Below, one piece after another: positions 15,913 to 24,094 of a stretch of 64,000 nucleotides of DNA. The notes below the pieces were generated by a model. That model ran no database searches. It worked only from the letters and a program-made list of their open reading frames with translations, and was not told the DNA's origin. The position numbers and the translations under genes were made by a program. Position 1 is the first letter of the stretch. Each line of letters opens with the position of its first letter. Source of the stretch: Streptomyces gardneri (GTDB lineage: Bacteria; Actinomycetota; Actinomycetes; Streptomycetales; Streptomycetaceae); NCBI RefSeq assembly GCF_006539185.1, contig NZ_BJMN01000037.1:1-64000 (forward strand), read 5' to 3'.

Positions 15913-17181
15913 ATGCCCAAGCTGCTGCCGGACACCGGACCACAGCGCACCCTCGCCGCCTCGAACTTCGTCTACACCGTCGGGAGCGGCCTCTTCCTGA
16001 CCGCCGGGGTCCTGTACTTCACCCAGGCCGTGCACCTCCCGGCCGCCACCGTCGGGCTCGGGCTCGGCATCGCCGGTCTCCTCTCGCTGGCCGTGGGCAT
16101 CGCCGTCGGCCATCTCGCGGACCGGCACGGCGCCCGCGGCGTCTACACGGCGACCCTGGTGGTCCAGGCGGTGGCCACGGCGGGCTTCGTCCTCGCGGAC
16201 GGGTTCTGGCCCTTCGTCGTCGCCGTCTCGACGGCCACCGGGGCCAAGGCCGCCGGGCTCGCCGCCCGCGCGCCGCTGATCCGGCACTACGGCGGGGACC
16301 GGCCGCAGGAGTTCCGCTCCTATCTGCGGGCCGTCACCAACGTCGGCATCTCCCTGGGGGCGCTGCTCGCGGGCTGGGCGGTCCAGGTCGGCACCCTCGA
16401 CGCGTACCGGATCCTGGTCGTCGGCAACGCCCTCGCGTTCGCGGCCGCCGCGGTCGTCCTCGTCCTCCTGCCGCCCGTCGCTCCCGCACCGGCCTCCGAA
16501 GGGCCCCGCTGGATCGCCCTGCGGGACCGGCCGTACCTCGTGCTCACCGCGCTCGACGGCATCATGGCCGTCCAGTTCAAGGTGCTCACGGTCGCCGTCC
16601 CGCTCTGGCTGGTCGGGTCCACGACCGCCCCGCACTGGCTGGTCTCGGGCGCGATGCTCGCCAACACCGTCATCGTCGTCGGACTCCAGGTCCGGGCGAG
16701 CCGGGGCATCGACTCGCCCAGAGCCGGGGGCCGCGCCTACCGGCGTGCCGGAGCGGCCTTCCTCGCCTCCTGCGGTCTGGTCTCGCTCTCCGCGGGCGTC
16801 CCGGCGTGGGCCGCCGTCGCGCTGCTCCTGACCGCCGTGGTGGTCCACACGGTCGGCGAACTCTGGCACTCGGCGGGCGGCTTCGAGGTGTCCTTCGCCC
16901 TCGCCCCGCGCCACGCCACCGGTCAGTACCTGGGCGTCTTCGGCCTCGGCGCGGGCCTCTCGGAGGCCATCGGACCCGGGCTCCTGATCGCCCTCTGCAT
17001 CACCTGGGGGCGCCCCGGCTGGTTCGTCGTCGGAGCCCTGTTCGCGCTGGCGGGGCTGCTCACGCCGCTCGCCGTCCGCCGGGCGGAGGCGAGCCGGGCC
17101 CCTGAGCCTGCACCCACACCGGCACCGGCACCCACGCCCGTGACCGCCGCCCGCCGGACCGTCATTCGAACAGGGCGATGA
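15913..17181 (+). CDS. MFS transporter
   Basis: A 422-residue membrane protein with 11-12 hydrophobic segments and the major-facilitator motif A variant GHLADRHGARGVY between TM2 and TM3. The substrate cannot be read from the sequence; drug or metabolite export is most common for this size. The ATG at 15913 is preceded by GGGAG. The C terminus is a Pro/Ala/Thr-rich tail (PAPTPAPAPTPV). The upstream gap contains AGGGATCCTTAC, a short motif that recurs before the malic enzyme gene. Its 3' end overlaps the DUF6584-like gene tail-to-tail by 20 bp. Confidence 0.9.
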   Translation: MPKLLPDTGPQRTLAASNFVYTVGSGLFLTAGVLYFTQAVHLPAATVGLGLGIAGLLSLAVGIAVGHLADRHGARGVYTATLVVQAVATAGFVLADGFWPFVVAVSTATGAKAAGLAARAPLIRHYGGDRPQEFRSYLRAVTNVGISLGALLAGWAVQVGTLDAYRILVVGNALAFAAAAVVLVLLPPVAPAPASEGPRWIALRDRPYLVLTALDGIMAVQFKVLTVAVPLWLVGSTTAPHWLVSGAMLANTVIVVGLQVRASRGIDSPRAGGRAYRRAGAAFLASCGLVSLSAGVPAWAAVALLLTAVVVHTVGELWHSAGGFEVSFALAPRHATGQYLGVFGLGAGLSEAIGPGLLIALCITWGRPGWFVVGALFALAGLLTPLAVRRAEASRAPEPAPTPAPAPTPVTAARRTVIRTGR

Positions 17182-17689
17182 CCCCGCGGATCCAGACCCC
17201 GACCGTCACGGTGACACCGAGGAAGGCCCCGATCGCCGCGACGACCGCGGAGAGCCGGCTACCCCCGTCCGGACCCTCGTACGCCTCGTACGCGTCCTCG
17301 TCGTAGGAGGCCGGGTCGTCCCAGTCGACCGAGTGCCCCAGCCACTCCGCGCACGCGGTCCGCACCGCGACGAGCCGCTCCTCGGCCACCGCCGTACCGG
17401 CCAGCGCCTCGGGGCCGCGCCACGCGAGGGACTTCATGCGCCACGCGGGCGACAGGTAGCGCGCCTCGAAGGCGGCGGTCTCGTCCGCGTCCCGGTCCTC
17501 TTCGAGGTACATCCAGCGCCCCGCCTCCGCGGCGTCGCCGTACAGGCGGTACACCTCGGCGAGGCGGCGGCGGAGAGTCAGGTCGTACGGGTAGGACGAG
17601 ACGAGGCCGCGCAGACGCTGGCGCGCCATCGGCACCCGGCCGGCGGCCAGGTCCGCGTCCACGCGGTCCAGGGTGTTCGAGAGGGGCAT
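17162..17689 (-). CDS. DUF6584-like protein with C-terminal membrane helix
   Basis: A 175-residue protein. The first 75 residues (TLDRVDADLAAGRVPMARQR, then LRRRLAEVYRLYGDAAEAGRW) resemble a TPR-like pair of helices conserved in actinobacterial DUF6584 proteins. An acidic Asp/Glu/Tyr stretch follows, and a C-terminal hydrophobic helix (about 150-170) may anchor it to the membrane. Function unknown. The start codon lies inside a 44-bp near-palindrome (17668-17711) and no good ribosome site is visible. The N-terminal TLDRVDADL is family-like, so this start is kept. The next in-frame Met is at residue 21. The gene ends overlapping the MFS gene. Confidence 0.8.
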   Translation of the reverse strand: MPLSNTLDRVDADLAAGRVPMARQRLRGLVSSYPYDLTLRRRLAEVYRLYGDAAEAGRWMYLEEDRDADETAAFEARYLSPAWRMKSLAWRGPEALAGTAVAEERLVAVRTACAEWLGHSVDWDDPASYDEDAYEAYEGPDGGSRLSAVVAAIGAFLGVTVTVGVWIRGVIALFE

Positions 17690-17711
17690 GCCCCATTGTC
17701 GAACACCCTGG
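17668..17711. promoter_or_regulatory. 44-bp palindrome enclosing a start codon
   Basis: Thirteen-base arms CCAGGGTGTTCGA (17668-17680) and TCGAACACCCTGG (17699-17711) are perfect reverse complements. Between them lies a second perfect palindrome, GGGGCATGCCCC (17683-17694), which contains the ATG of the minus-strand DUF6584-like gene. In RNA this would fold into one long stem that buries the start. It is also 55 bp downstream of the flavoprotein stop codon on the same strand, so it may double as that gene's terminator. Confidence 0.85.
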
Positions 17712-17765
17712 TGCGGCAGATCGACCGGATTTCGCCGGCTGGATTTCGCCAGTCGGATCTCGCCG

Positions 17766-19001
17766 TCAGGCGCCGGAGACCGAGGCCAGGTACGCGGACG
17801 TCTTCTCCGGGTCGAAGAAGAAGTTCTCGAAGTCGGCCGGGTCGTTGAAGCCGTTCGCGAAGCGGTCGGCGACCGGCTGGAGCTCGCCCGCCGCGCCGAT
17901 CAGGTTCAGGACGTGCTCCGGCGGGACGCCCAGCATCGCGTTCGTCCACTTGGTGACGTGCTGCGCGGTGTCCCAGTAGCGGTCGAAGGTGGCCTGCATC
18001 CAGGCCTCGTCGAAGGGCTTGTCGCCGTGCTCGACGATGGCCGCGAGGTACGCGGCGGCGCACTTGGACGCCGAGTTGGAGCCCTGGCCCGTGATCGGGT
18101 CGTTGGCGACGACGACGTCGGCGACACCGAGGACGAGCCCGCCGCCGGGCAGCCTGCCGATGGGGTGGCGGACGGTCGGCGCGTACCGGCCGGCGAGGGT
18201 GCCGCCCGCATCGGTCAGTTCGACCTTGGTGGCCCGCGCGTACTCCCACGGCGTGAACTTCTCCATCAGCTCCAGCGTCAGCGCCAGGTGCTCGGAGGGG
18301 TCCTTGATGCCCTGGAAGACGTCGACCGGGCCGCCGGGGACGCCCTCCCAGAAGAGGATGTCGGCGCGGCCGCCGGTCGTCAGGGTCGGCATGACGAAGA
18401 GCTCGCCGACGCCGGGGACCAGGTTGCAGCGGACCGCGTCGAAGTCCGGGTGCTCGGGGCGCGGGCCGAGACCGTGGACGTACGCCACGGCGAGCGCCCG
18501 CTGCGGCTCCGCGTACGGCGAACGGGACGCGTCCCGGCCGAACATGGAGACGAGCTCGCCCTTGCCCGCCGCGACGAGCACCAGGTCGTAGTTGCGGGAG
18601 AAGTAGTCGAGGTCGCTCACGGCCGCGCCGTGTATGACGAGCTGGCCGCCGCGCTGGGCGAAGGTCTCCATCCAGCCGGCCATCTTCACGCGCTGGTCGA
18701 CGGACTGCGCGTAGCCGTCGAGCTTGCCGACCCAGTCGATCACCCGGCCGGCGTCGGGGGCGGCGACGGAGACGCCGAGGCCCTCGGTCCTGGGGGCCTG
18801 GGACTCCCAGAAGTTGAGGCCGAGGTCCCGCTCGTGCTGGAGGGCCGTGTCGAACATGCACTGCGTGGACATGACGCGCCCGGAGCGGATCTCGTCCGCC
18901 GTCCGGTTCGACATGAGGGTGACCTCGTACCCCTGCGTCTGAAGGCCGAGGGCGAGCTGCAGACCGGACTGGCCGGCGCCGACTATGAGTATCTTCCGCA
19001 T
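17766..19001 (-). CDS. StyA-like FAD-dependent monooxygenase
   Basis: A 411-residue flavoprotein resembling the oxygenase subunit of styrene/indole monooxygenases. The N-terminal Rossmann motif KILIVGAGQSGLQLALGL binds FAD, with RTADEIRSGRVMSTQCMFDTA and the C-terminal VVVANDPITGQGSNSASK being StyA-like. Such enzymes receive reduced FAD from a separate reductase (StyB); none is encoded here, so it would use a reductase from elsewhere. The ATG at 19001 (reverse strand) has AGGAGCACCACCC upstream. It follows cvnD on the same strand after 104 bp and may be a conservon-linked gene. Substrate unknown. Confidence 0.88.
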   Translation of the reverse strand: MRKILIVGAGQSGLQLALGLQTQGYEVTLMSNRTADEIRSGRVMSTQCMFDTALQHERDLGLNFWESQAPRTEGLGVSVAAPDAGRVIDWVGKLDGYAQSVDQRVKMAGWMETFAQRGGQLVIHGAAVSDLDYFSRNYDLVLVAAGKGELVSMFGRDASRSPYAEPQRALAVAYVHGLGPRPEHPDFDAVRCNLVPGVGELFVMPTLTTGGRADILFWEGVPGGPVDVFQGIKDPSEHLALTLELMEKFTPWEYARATKVELTDAGGTLAGRYAPTVRHPIGRLPGGGLVLGVADVVVANDPITGQGSNSASKCAAAYLAAIVEHGDKPFDEAWMQATFDRYWDTAQHVTKWTNAMLGVPPEHVLNLIGAAGELQPVADRFANGFNDPADFENFFFDPEKTSAYLASVSGA

Positions 19002-19066
19002 GGGTGGTGCTCCTGCGACTGGTGCGATGCGACGGTACGGGCTGTTCGACCGATCGACTGACCGGC

Positions 19067-19106
19067 GGTTCGGCGGTGCGGCGGTTCGGCGGTGCGGCGG
19101 TTCGGC
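19067..19106. repeat. 16-bp tandem repeat between cvnD and flavoprotein gene
   Basis: GGTTCGGCGGTGCGGC is present twice in full and once as its first 8 bases. The array starts 66 bp before the flavoprotein start codon and ends at the cvnD stop codon. Confidence 0.85.
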
Positions 19107-19801
19107 TACTCGGGGGAGGCTTCGAGTGCGTGCGCGACCATGGAGAGCAGGGTCTCGACGACGCTGTAGCGCTTGCGCGCGTCCATGATCACCACCGGCA
19201 CGTCCGGGGAGACCGTCAGCGCCTCCCTGACGTCCTCCGGCTCGAAGCGCTCGGTGCCCTCGAAGTGGTTGACGGCCACGATGTACGGCAGGCCGCAGCT
19301 CTCGAAGTAGTCCAGGGCCGGGAAGCAGTCGGTCAGCCGGCGCGTGTCGGCGAGCACGATCGCCCCGATCGCCCCGCGCACCAGGTCGTCCCACATGAAC
19401 CAGAAGCGCTGCTGTCCCGGCGTGCCGAAGACGTACAGCACCAGGTCGTTGTCGAGGGTGATCCGGCCGAAGTCCATCGCCACCGTGGTGGTGAGCTTGT
19501 CCGGCGTGGACGTGAGGTCGTCGGTGTCCTCGCTCGCCCGGGTCATCAGGGCCTCGGTCTGGAGCGGGGTGATCTCCGAGACCGCGCGGACGAAGGTGGT
19601 CTTGCCGACGCCGAAGCCGCCCGCGACCACGATCTTCGTGGCTATCGGGGCCCGGGTGTGGTCGAGCTGCCAGTCCTGGGCGCCGTCCTCCGTATCGAGC
19701 AGGGGATCCTCGGGCCGCGGTTGGGCGGGGATGCCGGCGACGGCCGGGGCTTCCACCGGTGGTTCGGAGACGGCGGTGGCGTCAGAGACGACGGAGTCCA
19801 C
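19106..19801 (-). CDS. cvnD: Conservon GTP-binding protein CvnD
   Basis: A 231-residue small GTPase of the conservon type. A disordered 45-residue N terminus is followed by the P-loop GGFGVGKTTFVRAV, the switch-region TVAMDFGRI, the Walker B/G3-like FGTPGQQRFWFMW, and a VAVNHFEG segment in the place of the guanine-specificity NKxD motif, where Asn is present but Lys and Asp are replaced. Conservon GTPases are thought to be the output switch of a membrane complex with CvnA-C. The GTG start at 19801 overlaps the end of cvnC by 20 bp. It is the last gene of the cvnABCD operon before the flavoprotein. Confidence 0.93.
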   Translation of the reverse strand: MDSVVSDATAVSEPPVEAPAVAGIPAQPRPEDPLLDTEDGAQDWQLDHTRAPIATKIVVAGGFGVGKTTFVRAVSEITPLQTEALMTRASEDTDDLTSTPDKLTTTVAMDFGRITLDNDLVLYVFGTPGQQRFWFMWDDLVRGAIGAIVLADTRRLTDCFPALDYFESCGLPYIVAVNHFEGTERFEPEDVREALTVSPDVPVVIMDARKRYSVVETLLSMVAHALEASPE

Positions 19802-20204
19802 TCAGCACCCTTTCGAGGAGCGCGCGGTCGGGCTGGCCGGTGCCGTGACCGGTCCCGTACACACGGATCTTTCCCTGGTCGGCCAGGTCGCTGAGCAGCA
19901 CCCGGACGACTCCCAACGGCATCTTCAGCAGCGCCGAGATCTCCGCGACCGTCCGCATGCGGCGGCAGATCTCGACGATGGCCCGCATCTCGGGCATCAG
20001 ACCGCGGGCGGCGGGCCCGCCGCCCGACAGGACCTTGCGCGCGGGGGCCGCTTCGAGCGCGGCCACGAAGGTCTCGACGAGCAGGACGTGGCCGAAGCGC
20101 GTACGGCCTCCGGTCAGCGAGTACGGGCGGACGCGCGAGGGGCGCCGCCCGTCTCCGCGCACCGGCAGTTTGTGGGCGTGAAAGGCCGCGGACGCAGACG
20201 TCAC
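19782..20204 (-). CDS. cvnC: Conservon DUF742 protein CvnC
   Basis: A 140-residue DUF742 protein with the family RPYSLTGGRT near residue 26 and a winged-helix-like C-terminal half (IVEICRRMRTVAEISALLKM, then GVVRVLLSDLADQGKIRV). In conservons it acts with the roadblock protein CvnB between sensor CvnA and GTPase CvnD. It begins 13 bp after the cvnB stop and overlaps cvnD. The segment between residues 38 and 62 is longer than in the shortest family members I know of. Confidence 0.92.
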   Translation of the reverse strand: MTSASAAFHAHKLPVRGDGRRPSRVRPYSLTGGRTRFGHVLLVETFVAALEAAPARKVLSGGGPAARGLMPEMRAIVEICRRMRTVAEISALLKMPLGVVRVLLSDLADQGKIRVYGTGHGTGQPDRALLERVLSGLRRL

Positions 20205-20217
20205 TGGGTGCTCTCCC

Positions 20218-20709
20218 TCACTGGGTGCTCTCCATCGATTTGCGCAGCTCGCTGCGGACTTCGGGGGTGAGTACGTGTCCGGCGCGGCCCACGAAGAGCG
20301 CCATGTGGTACGCCACGACGCTCATGTCGCAGTCAGGGGTGGCGTGCACGCCGAGCAGCGAGCCGTCGCTGATCGACATCACGAAGACGCTGCCGTCCTC
20401 CATCGCGACCATGGTCTGCTTGACCCCGCCGCCGTCCATCAGCCGGGCGGCGCCGATGGTGAGGCTGCCGATGCCCGAGACGATGGTGGCCAGGTCGGCG
20501 CTGGAGCCGCGCGGCCCCTCGGGGCGGACGGCGTCGGCGGCTGCCGCGCCGGCCTGCTGGGTGGCCGGGTCGGACGAGAGCAGCATCAGCCCGTCGGAGG
20601 AGACGACGGCGACCGAGCGGACTCCCGGTACCTCCTCCACGAGATTGCCCAGCAGCCATTGCAGGTTGCGGGCCTCCGTGCTCAGTCCGAACGTTCCCGT
20701 CGCAGTCAA
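20218..20709 (-). CDS. cvnB: Conservon roadblock/LC7 protein CvnB
   Basis: A 163-residue roadblock/LC7-domain protein (NLQWLLGNLVEEVPGVRSVA, SSDGLMLLSSD, MDGGGVKQTMVAMEDGSVF). Such domains modulate small GTPases of the MglA/CvnD class. The start is a rare TTG at 20709. It is supported by a GAGGAGG ribosome site about 7 nt upstream and by the overlap of the TTG with the cvnA TGA stop (TTGA), which implies translational coupling. Confidence 0.93.
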   Translation of the reverse strand: MTATGTFGLSTEARNLQWLLGNLVEEVPGVRSVAVVSSDGLMLLSSDPATQQAGAAAADAVRPEGPRGSSADLATIVSGIGSLTIGAARLMDGGGVKQTMVAMEDGSVFVMSISDGSLLGVHATPDCDMSVVAYHMALFVGRAGHVLTPEVRSELRKSMESTQ

Positions 20710-23700
20710 CTGCGTGCCTCCTCGACTGTGTCCCCCGTCATCTCCTCTGTACGTGCAGGCCTTACGGCGTCTATCCGTGCCGCGTCCGTCTCCGTCCCGA
20801 TCTCCGCCTCCACGTCCCGGCGTCCGGCCTTGGCGCCCTGGTGGAAGCCGCCGAGCCGGCGGCGCAGGGCCTCGGCGTCCACGCCTCCCTTACGGGGAGT
20901 GGTGGCGGCGCCGGGCTGGCGGACCACCTGCGGGGTGCGCTTGGGGAGTCCCTTGTCGGTGACCCGCTCCCACTGGGCGGCGCGGGGGCCGGGAACCGGC
21001 TGGTCGGAGACCGGTTCGGGGGCGGCGGGCTCGTACGCCTCCACGGGCGCGGCATGGGCGGCGGCGACGGGGTCCCCGTCGGCGGCGCGCTCGTGGGCGT
21101 CCGGCTCGGGCTGCGGGTCGGGCAGCCGGACCTGGAGCGTGGTCTCGGAGACGGACTCCCCGAATGCGGCAGGCTCGTACGCCTCCACGGGCGCGGCCTC
21201 GGGCTCGTACGCCTCCATGGGCGCCGGCTCGGGCTCGGGCGCCTCCACGGGCGCGGGCGCGGCCTCGGGCTCGTACTGCTGCTGAGGCTCGGGCGCCGCG
21301 GGCTGGGTCTGGTCCTGGGCCTGAGGCTGGGTCTGGGTGTCCGCCGCCTCCGCCTCCGCCGGCGCTTCCGTCTCCGCTTCCGCCTCCGCCGCGCGGAACG
21401 CGCGCTCCGCGGCCTCCACCAGCGGGTCGCGGTTCCGGGACGGCAGGGTGTTGGAGTTGGCCTCCGCCGCCGAGCCGGGCAGGTGGAGCGTGGGCGCCGC
21501 GCCCGCCACCCGTACCGGCTCCGACACCACGGTCGGCGGGGTCGTGGGCAGCAGGGGCAGCGGCAGGACCACGACGGCCGCGATGCCGCCCGTCTTCTGC
21601 TCGCGCAGCTCGACGCGGACCCCGTGGCGGGCGGCGAGGAGGGCGGTCACGCGCATGCCGAGACCCTCGCCCTCGAAGGCGTCCGGGTCGGCCGCGGCGA
21701 GGCGGGCGTTGAGCTCGGTGAGCCGCGAGTCGGTCATGCCGATGCCCGCGTCCTGGACGGAGAGCATGACCTCGCCGGTCTCCAGGAGCCAGCCGGAGAG
21801 CTGGACCTCGGCGTCGGGCGGCGAGAACGACGTGGCGTTCTCCAGGAGCTCGGCGATCAGGTGGCTCAGGTCGTCGGCGGCGAAGCCGGCGATCTGGGCG
21901 TGCGGCGGCAGGGACTGGATGGTGACCCGCTCGTACCGCTCGATCTCGCTGACGGCGGCGCGCAGCACGTCGACGAGCGGGACGGGCCCGGCGTGGCCGT
22001 GGACGTGCTCGTGGCCGGCGAGGACGAGGAGGTTCTCGCTGTGGCGGCGCATGACGGTCGCCAGGTGGTCGAGCCTGAAGAGCGTCGCGAGACGGTCCGG
22101 GTCCTGCTCGCGCTCCTCCAGCTTCTCGATGACGCCGAGCTGCCGCTCGACGAGCCCGAGGCTGCGCAGCGAGAGGTTGACGAAGGTGTGGTGGACGGTG
22201 TCCTTGAGGCGTTCCAGGTCGGCGGTGAGGAGGGCGACCCGGCCCTGGAGGTCGGCGCGCTGGGTGGCGAGCTCCGCGCCGAGGGCCTCCTTGGCGGCGG
22301 CGAGTTCGGCGTTCTGCCCGGTGAGCCGCGCGCTGTGGGCGGCGAGGCCGGCGAGCTTGCCGTGCAGGGTGTTGAGGGAGCGGACGGCCTGGGCGAACTC
22401 GTCGTTGCGGCCGGTGAAGCGGACCGGCTCCTCGGCGTGCGGCTCGGGTGCGGCGGCGAGCCTGGCGGCGCCGATGCGGAGCACGGCGAGCGGCCGGGTG
22501 AGGGTGCGGGCGACGTACGTGGAGATGCCGATCGCGACGAGGAGACAGCCGCCGAGGAAGGCGATGCGCAGTTCGAGGGCGGTGACGTCGTCGTCCCGGA
22601 GCACGACGAGGTGCTCGACCCGCTCGACGGCGAGACGGGACTCGACGCCGCGCATCTGCTCGATACGGGCGGACAGCGCGGCCTCCAGGCCGACCGGGTC
22701 GGTCCCGCGCTCGGCCTCGGTCAGCCGGGGCTGGTCGGTGAGGGTGGCGAGGGAGCGTTCGGCGCTCTTGACGTCGGGGCCCGCGACGGTCGCGGCGATC
22801 GCGTCGCGGGCGGCGGCGCCGGCGGCCTGGTCGAAGTCGCCGAGGGCGGCCAGTTCGCGGACGCGGGCCTGCTGGGCGGCCGCGGTGAGGGCGTCGCGGG
22901 CGCGGTCGGCCTCCTCGGCGCCCTCGGGCACGTCGGGGACGTAGGTGCCCGTGGCGGGGTCGTAGTGGACCTGGCCGGTCGGCTCGGGCTGCGGCACGGC
23001 GAGCGCGGCGACGAGCAGGCCGCGGGTGGCGGAGGCCTGTTCGACGGCGCGGCCGAGGGCGGCGGGGGCGCGGGTGGCCTCGGTGAGCGCGGTGCCGGCC
23101 GCGCGGGCCGGGGTCTGCTCGGCGAGTTCGTCGGAGAGGGCCTGGAGCTTGCCGATGACGTCCGAGTAGGCCTTGTGGGCCTCCAGGGCCGTGCCCTTGC
23201 CGGTGAGGGCGGCGCGCCGGATGGAGGGGACGCCGGCGAGGTCGCGGCGGAGCTCGGTGGCGGCCGCGGGCCGGATCTCGTCGATCTGCCGGTCGACGCG
23301 GGTGGACCGGGTGTCGGTGATCTGCCGCTTGTTCTTGGCGTCGCCGGTCTGCGCGTCGCGGCCCGCCGCGATGTAGGCGACGACCTCGTCGCGCTCGTCG
23401 GCGAGGGAGTGCGCGAGGGTGACGGCCTGCCGGTCGAGTTCGGCGAGGGTGACCAGCCGCTGGGAGTCGGTCAGGTCGGCGGAGGCCGTGAGGATCGCGG
23501 GGGCGCCGGCGGCGAGGACGGTCACGCTCACGAGGGCGACACCGGCGACCAGGCGGTTGCGGACGCGCTTGGAGCGGCCGGCCGGGGGCTGCGGGGCGGG
23601 CGTCGCGGCGGGCTCCGAGGGGTGGCCGCCGGTGGGTGCCGCGGTGGTGCCGACCGGGGTCGGTGCCGCACCGGGGGTCTGGCTCCGCGCGCCGTTCTTG

Positions 23701-23735
23701 CTCCGAGGCCGCTTCTTCTCCACCGGTGCTCGCAT
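20706..23735 (-). CDS. cvnA: Conservon sensor-kinase-like protein CvnA
   Basis: A 1009-residue membrane protein. A Pro/Ala-rich cytoplasmic N terminus is followed by TM1 (about 62-86), a large extracellular helical region of about 300 residues of the nitrate/nitrite-sensing type, TM2 (LRIAFLGGCLLVAIGISTYVA), HAMP, a coiled coil and an HATPase domain with N-box LIAELLENATSFSPP and G-box VQDAGIGM. The usual HisKA H-box is replaced by FRLDHLATVMRRHSENLLVL, as in other conservon CvnA proteins, so classical phosphotransfer is doubtful. The last 270 residues are disordered and Pro/Glu-rich with repeated VEAYEP units. ATG 23735 is chosen; an upstream TTG at 23756 is possible. Two inverted repeats lie 130 bp upstream. 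Confidence 0.93.
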   Translation of the reverse strand: MRAPVEKKRPRSKNGARSQTPGAAPTPVGTTAAPTGGHPSEPAATPAPQPPAGRSKRVRNRLVAGVALVSVTVLAAGAPAILTASADLTDSQRLVTLAELDRQAVTLAHSLADERDEVVAYIAAGRDAQTGDAKNKRQITDTRSTRVDRQIDEIRPAAATELRRDLAGVPSIRRAALTGKGTALEAHKAYSDVIGKLQALSDELAEQTPARAAGTALTEATRAPAALGRAVEQASATRGLLVAALAVPQPEPTGQVHYDPATGTYVPDVPEGAEEADRARDALTAAAQQARVRELAALGDFDQAAGAAARDAIAATVAGPDVKSAERSLATLTDQPRLTEAERGTDPVGLEAALSARIEQMRGVESRLAVERVEHLVVLRDDDVTALELRIAFLGGCLLVAIGISTYVARTLTRPLAVLRIGAARLAAAPEPHAEEPVRFTGRNDEFAQAVRSLNTLHGKLAGLAAHSARLTGQNAELAAAKEALGAELATQRADLQGRVALLTADLERLKDTVHHTFVNLSLRSLGLVERQLGVIEKLEEREQDPDRLATLFRLDHLATVMRRHSENLLVLAGHEHVHGHAGPVPLVDVLRAAVSEIERYERVTIQSLPPHAQIAGFAADDLSHLIAELLENATSFSPPDAEVQLSGWLLETGEVMLSVQDAGIGMTDSRLTELNARLAAADPDAFEGEGLGMRVTALLAARHGVRVELREQKTGGIAAVVVLPLPLLPTTPPTVVSEPVRVAGAAPTLHLPGSAAEANSNTLPSRNRDPLVEAAERAFRAAEAEAETEAPAEAEAADTQTQPQAQDQTQPAAPEPQQQYEPEAAPAPVEAPEPEPAPMEAYEPEAAPVEAYEPAAFGESVSETTLQVRLPDPQPEPDAHERAADGDPVAAAHAAPVEAYEPAAPEPVSDQPVPGPRAAQWERVTDKGLPKRTPQVVRQPGAATTPRKGGVDAEALRRRLGGFHQGAKAGRRDVEAEIGTETDAARIDAVRPARTEEMTGDTVEEARS

Positions 23736-23865
23736 TCTTGACTCGTCCGCCCACAAAGCAGAGATGACGGCCGGTCACGTGGAGCGCCCCCACCCCTGGT
23801 ACGGCTTCCGACCATTCCAGCGGTTCTGGGAAGGGGACGCGCATCGGCCGCTCCGCCACCCGAAC

Positions 23866-23899
23866 GAGTGAACAACACTCATGAGTTGGCGAACAACTC
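23866..23899. promoter_or_regulatory. Two adjacent inverted repeats upstream of conservon
   Basis: GAGTG-AACAA-CACTC (23866-23880) is directly followed by GAGTT-GGCGAAC-AACTC (23883-23899). Both share the half-site GAGT and an inner GAACA or AACAA. They lie between the divergent cvnA and PP2C-like genes and look like a double operator; the regulator is unknown. Confidence 0.5.
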
Positions 23900-24094
23900 C
23901 CCAGGGCGGGCCCCACGGCCCTCCACCGACCCCCGGTTGGATCTTCCGCGCGGGCTTTGGCAGGATGCCCGCCCGCAGCTCGGCGGAGGTCCTGATTCCG
24001 CCTCGCGCGCCACCACCGCCGGGTTGGTACAGGCCTTTTCCGGCCGTTTGGAGGTGCCGTGAAGGAGCGTGGCGGGGCAGGCACACTGGGCATC

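Noticed and set aside
20841..23741. Long plus-strand frame opposite cvnA
   Set aside because: Gly/Arg/Leu-rich shadow without recognisable domains; cvnA on the other strand has a complete domain set.
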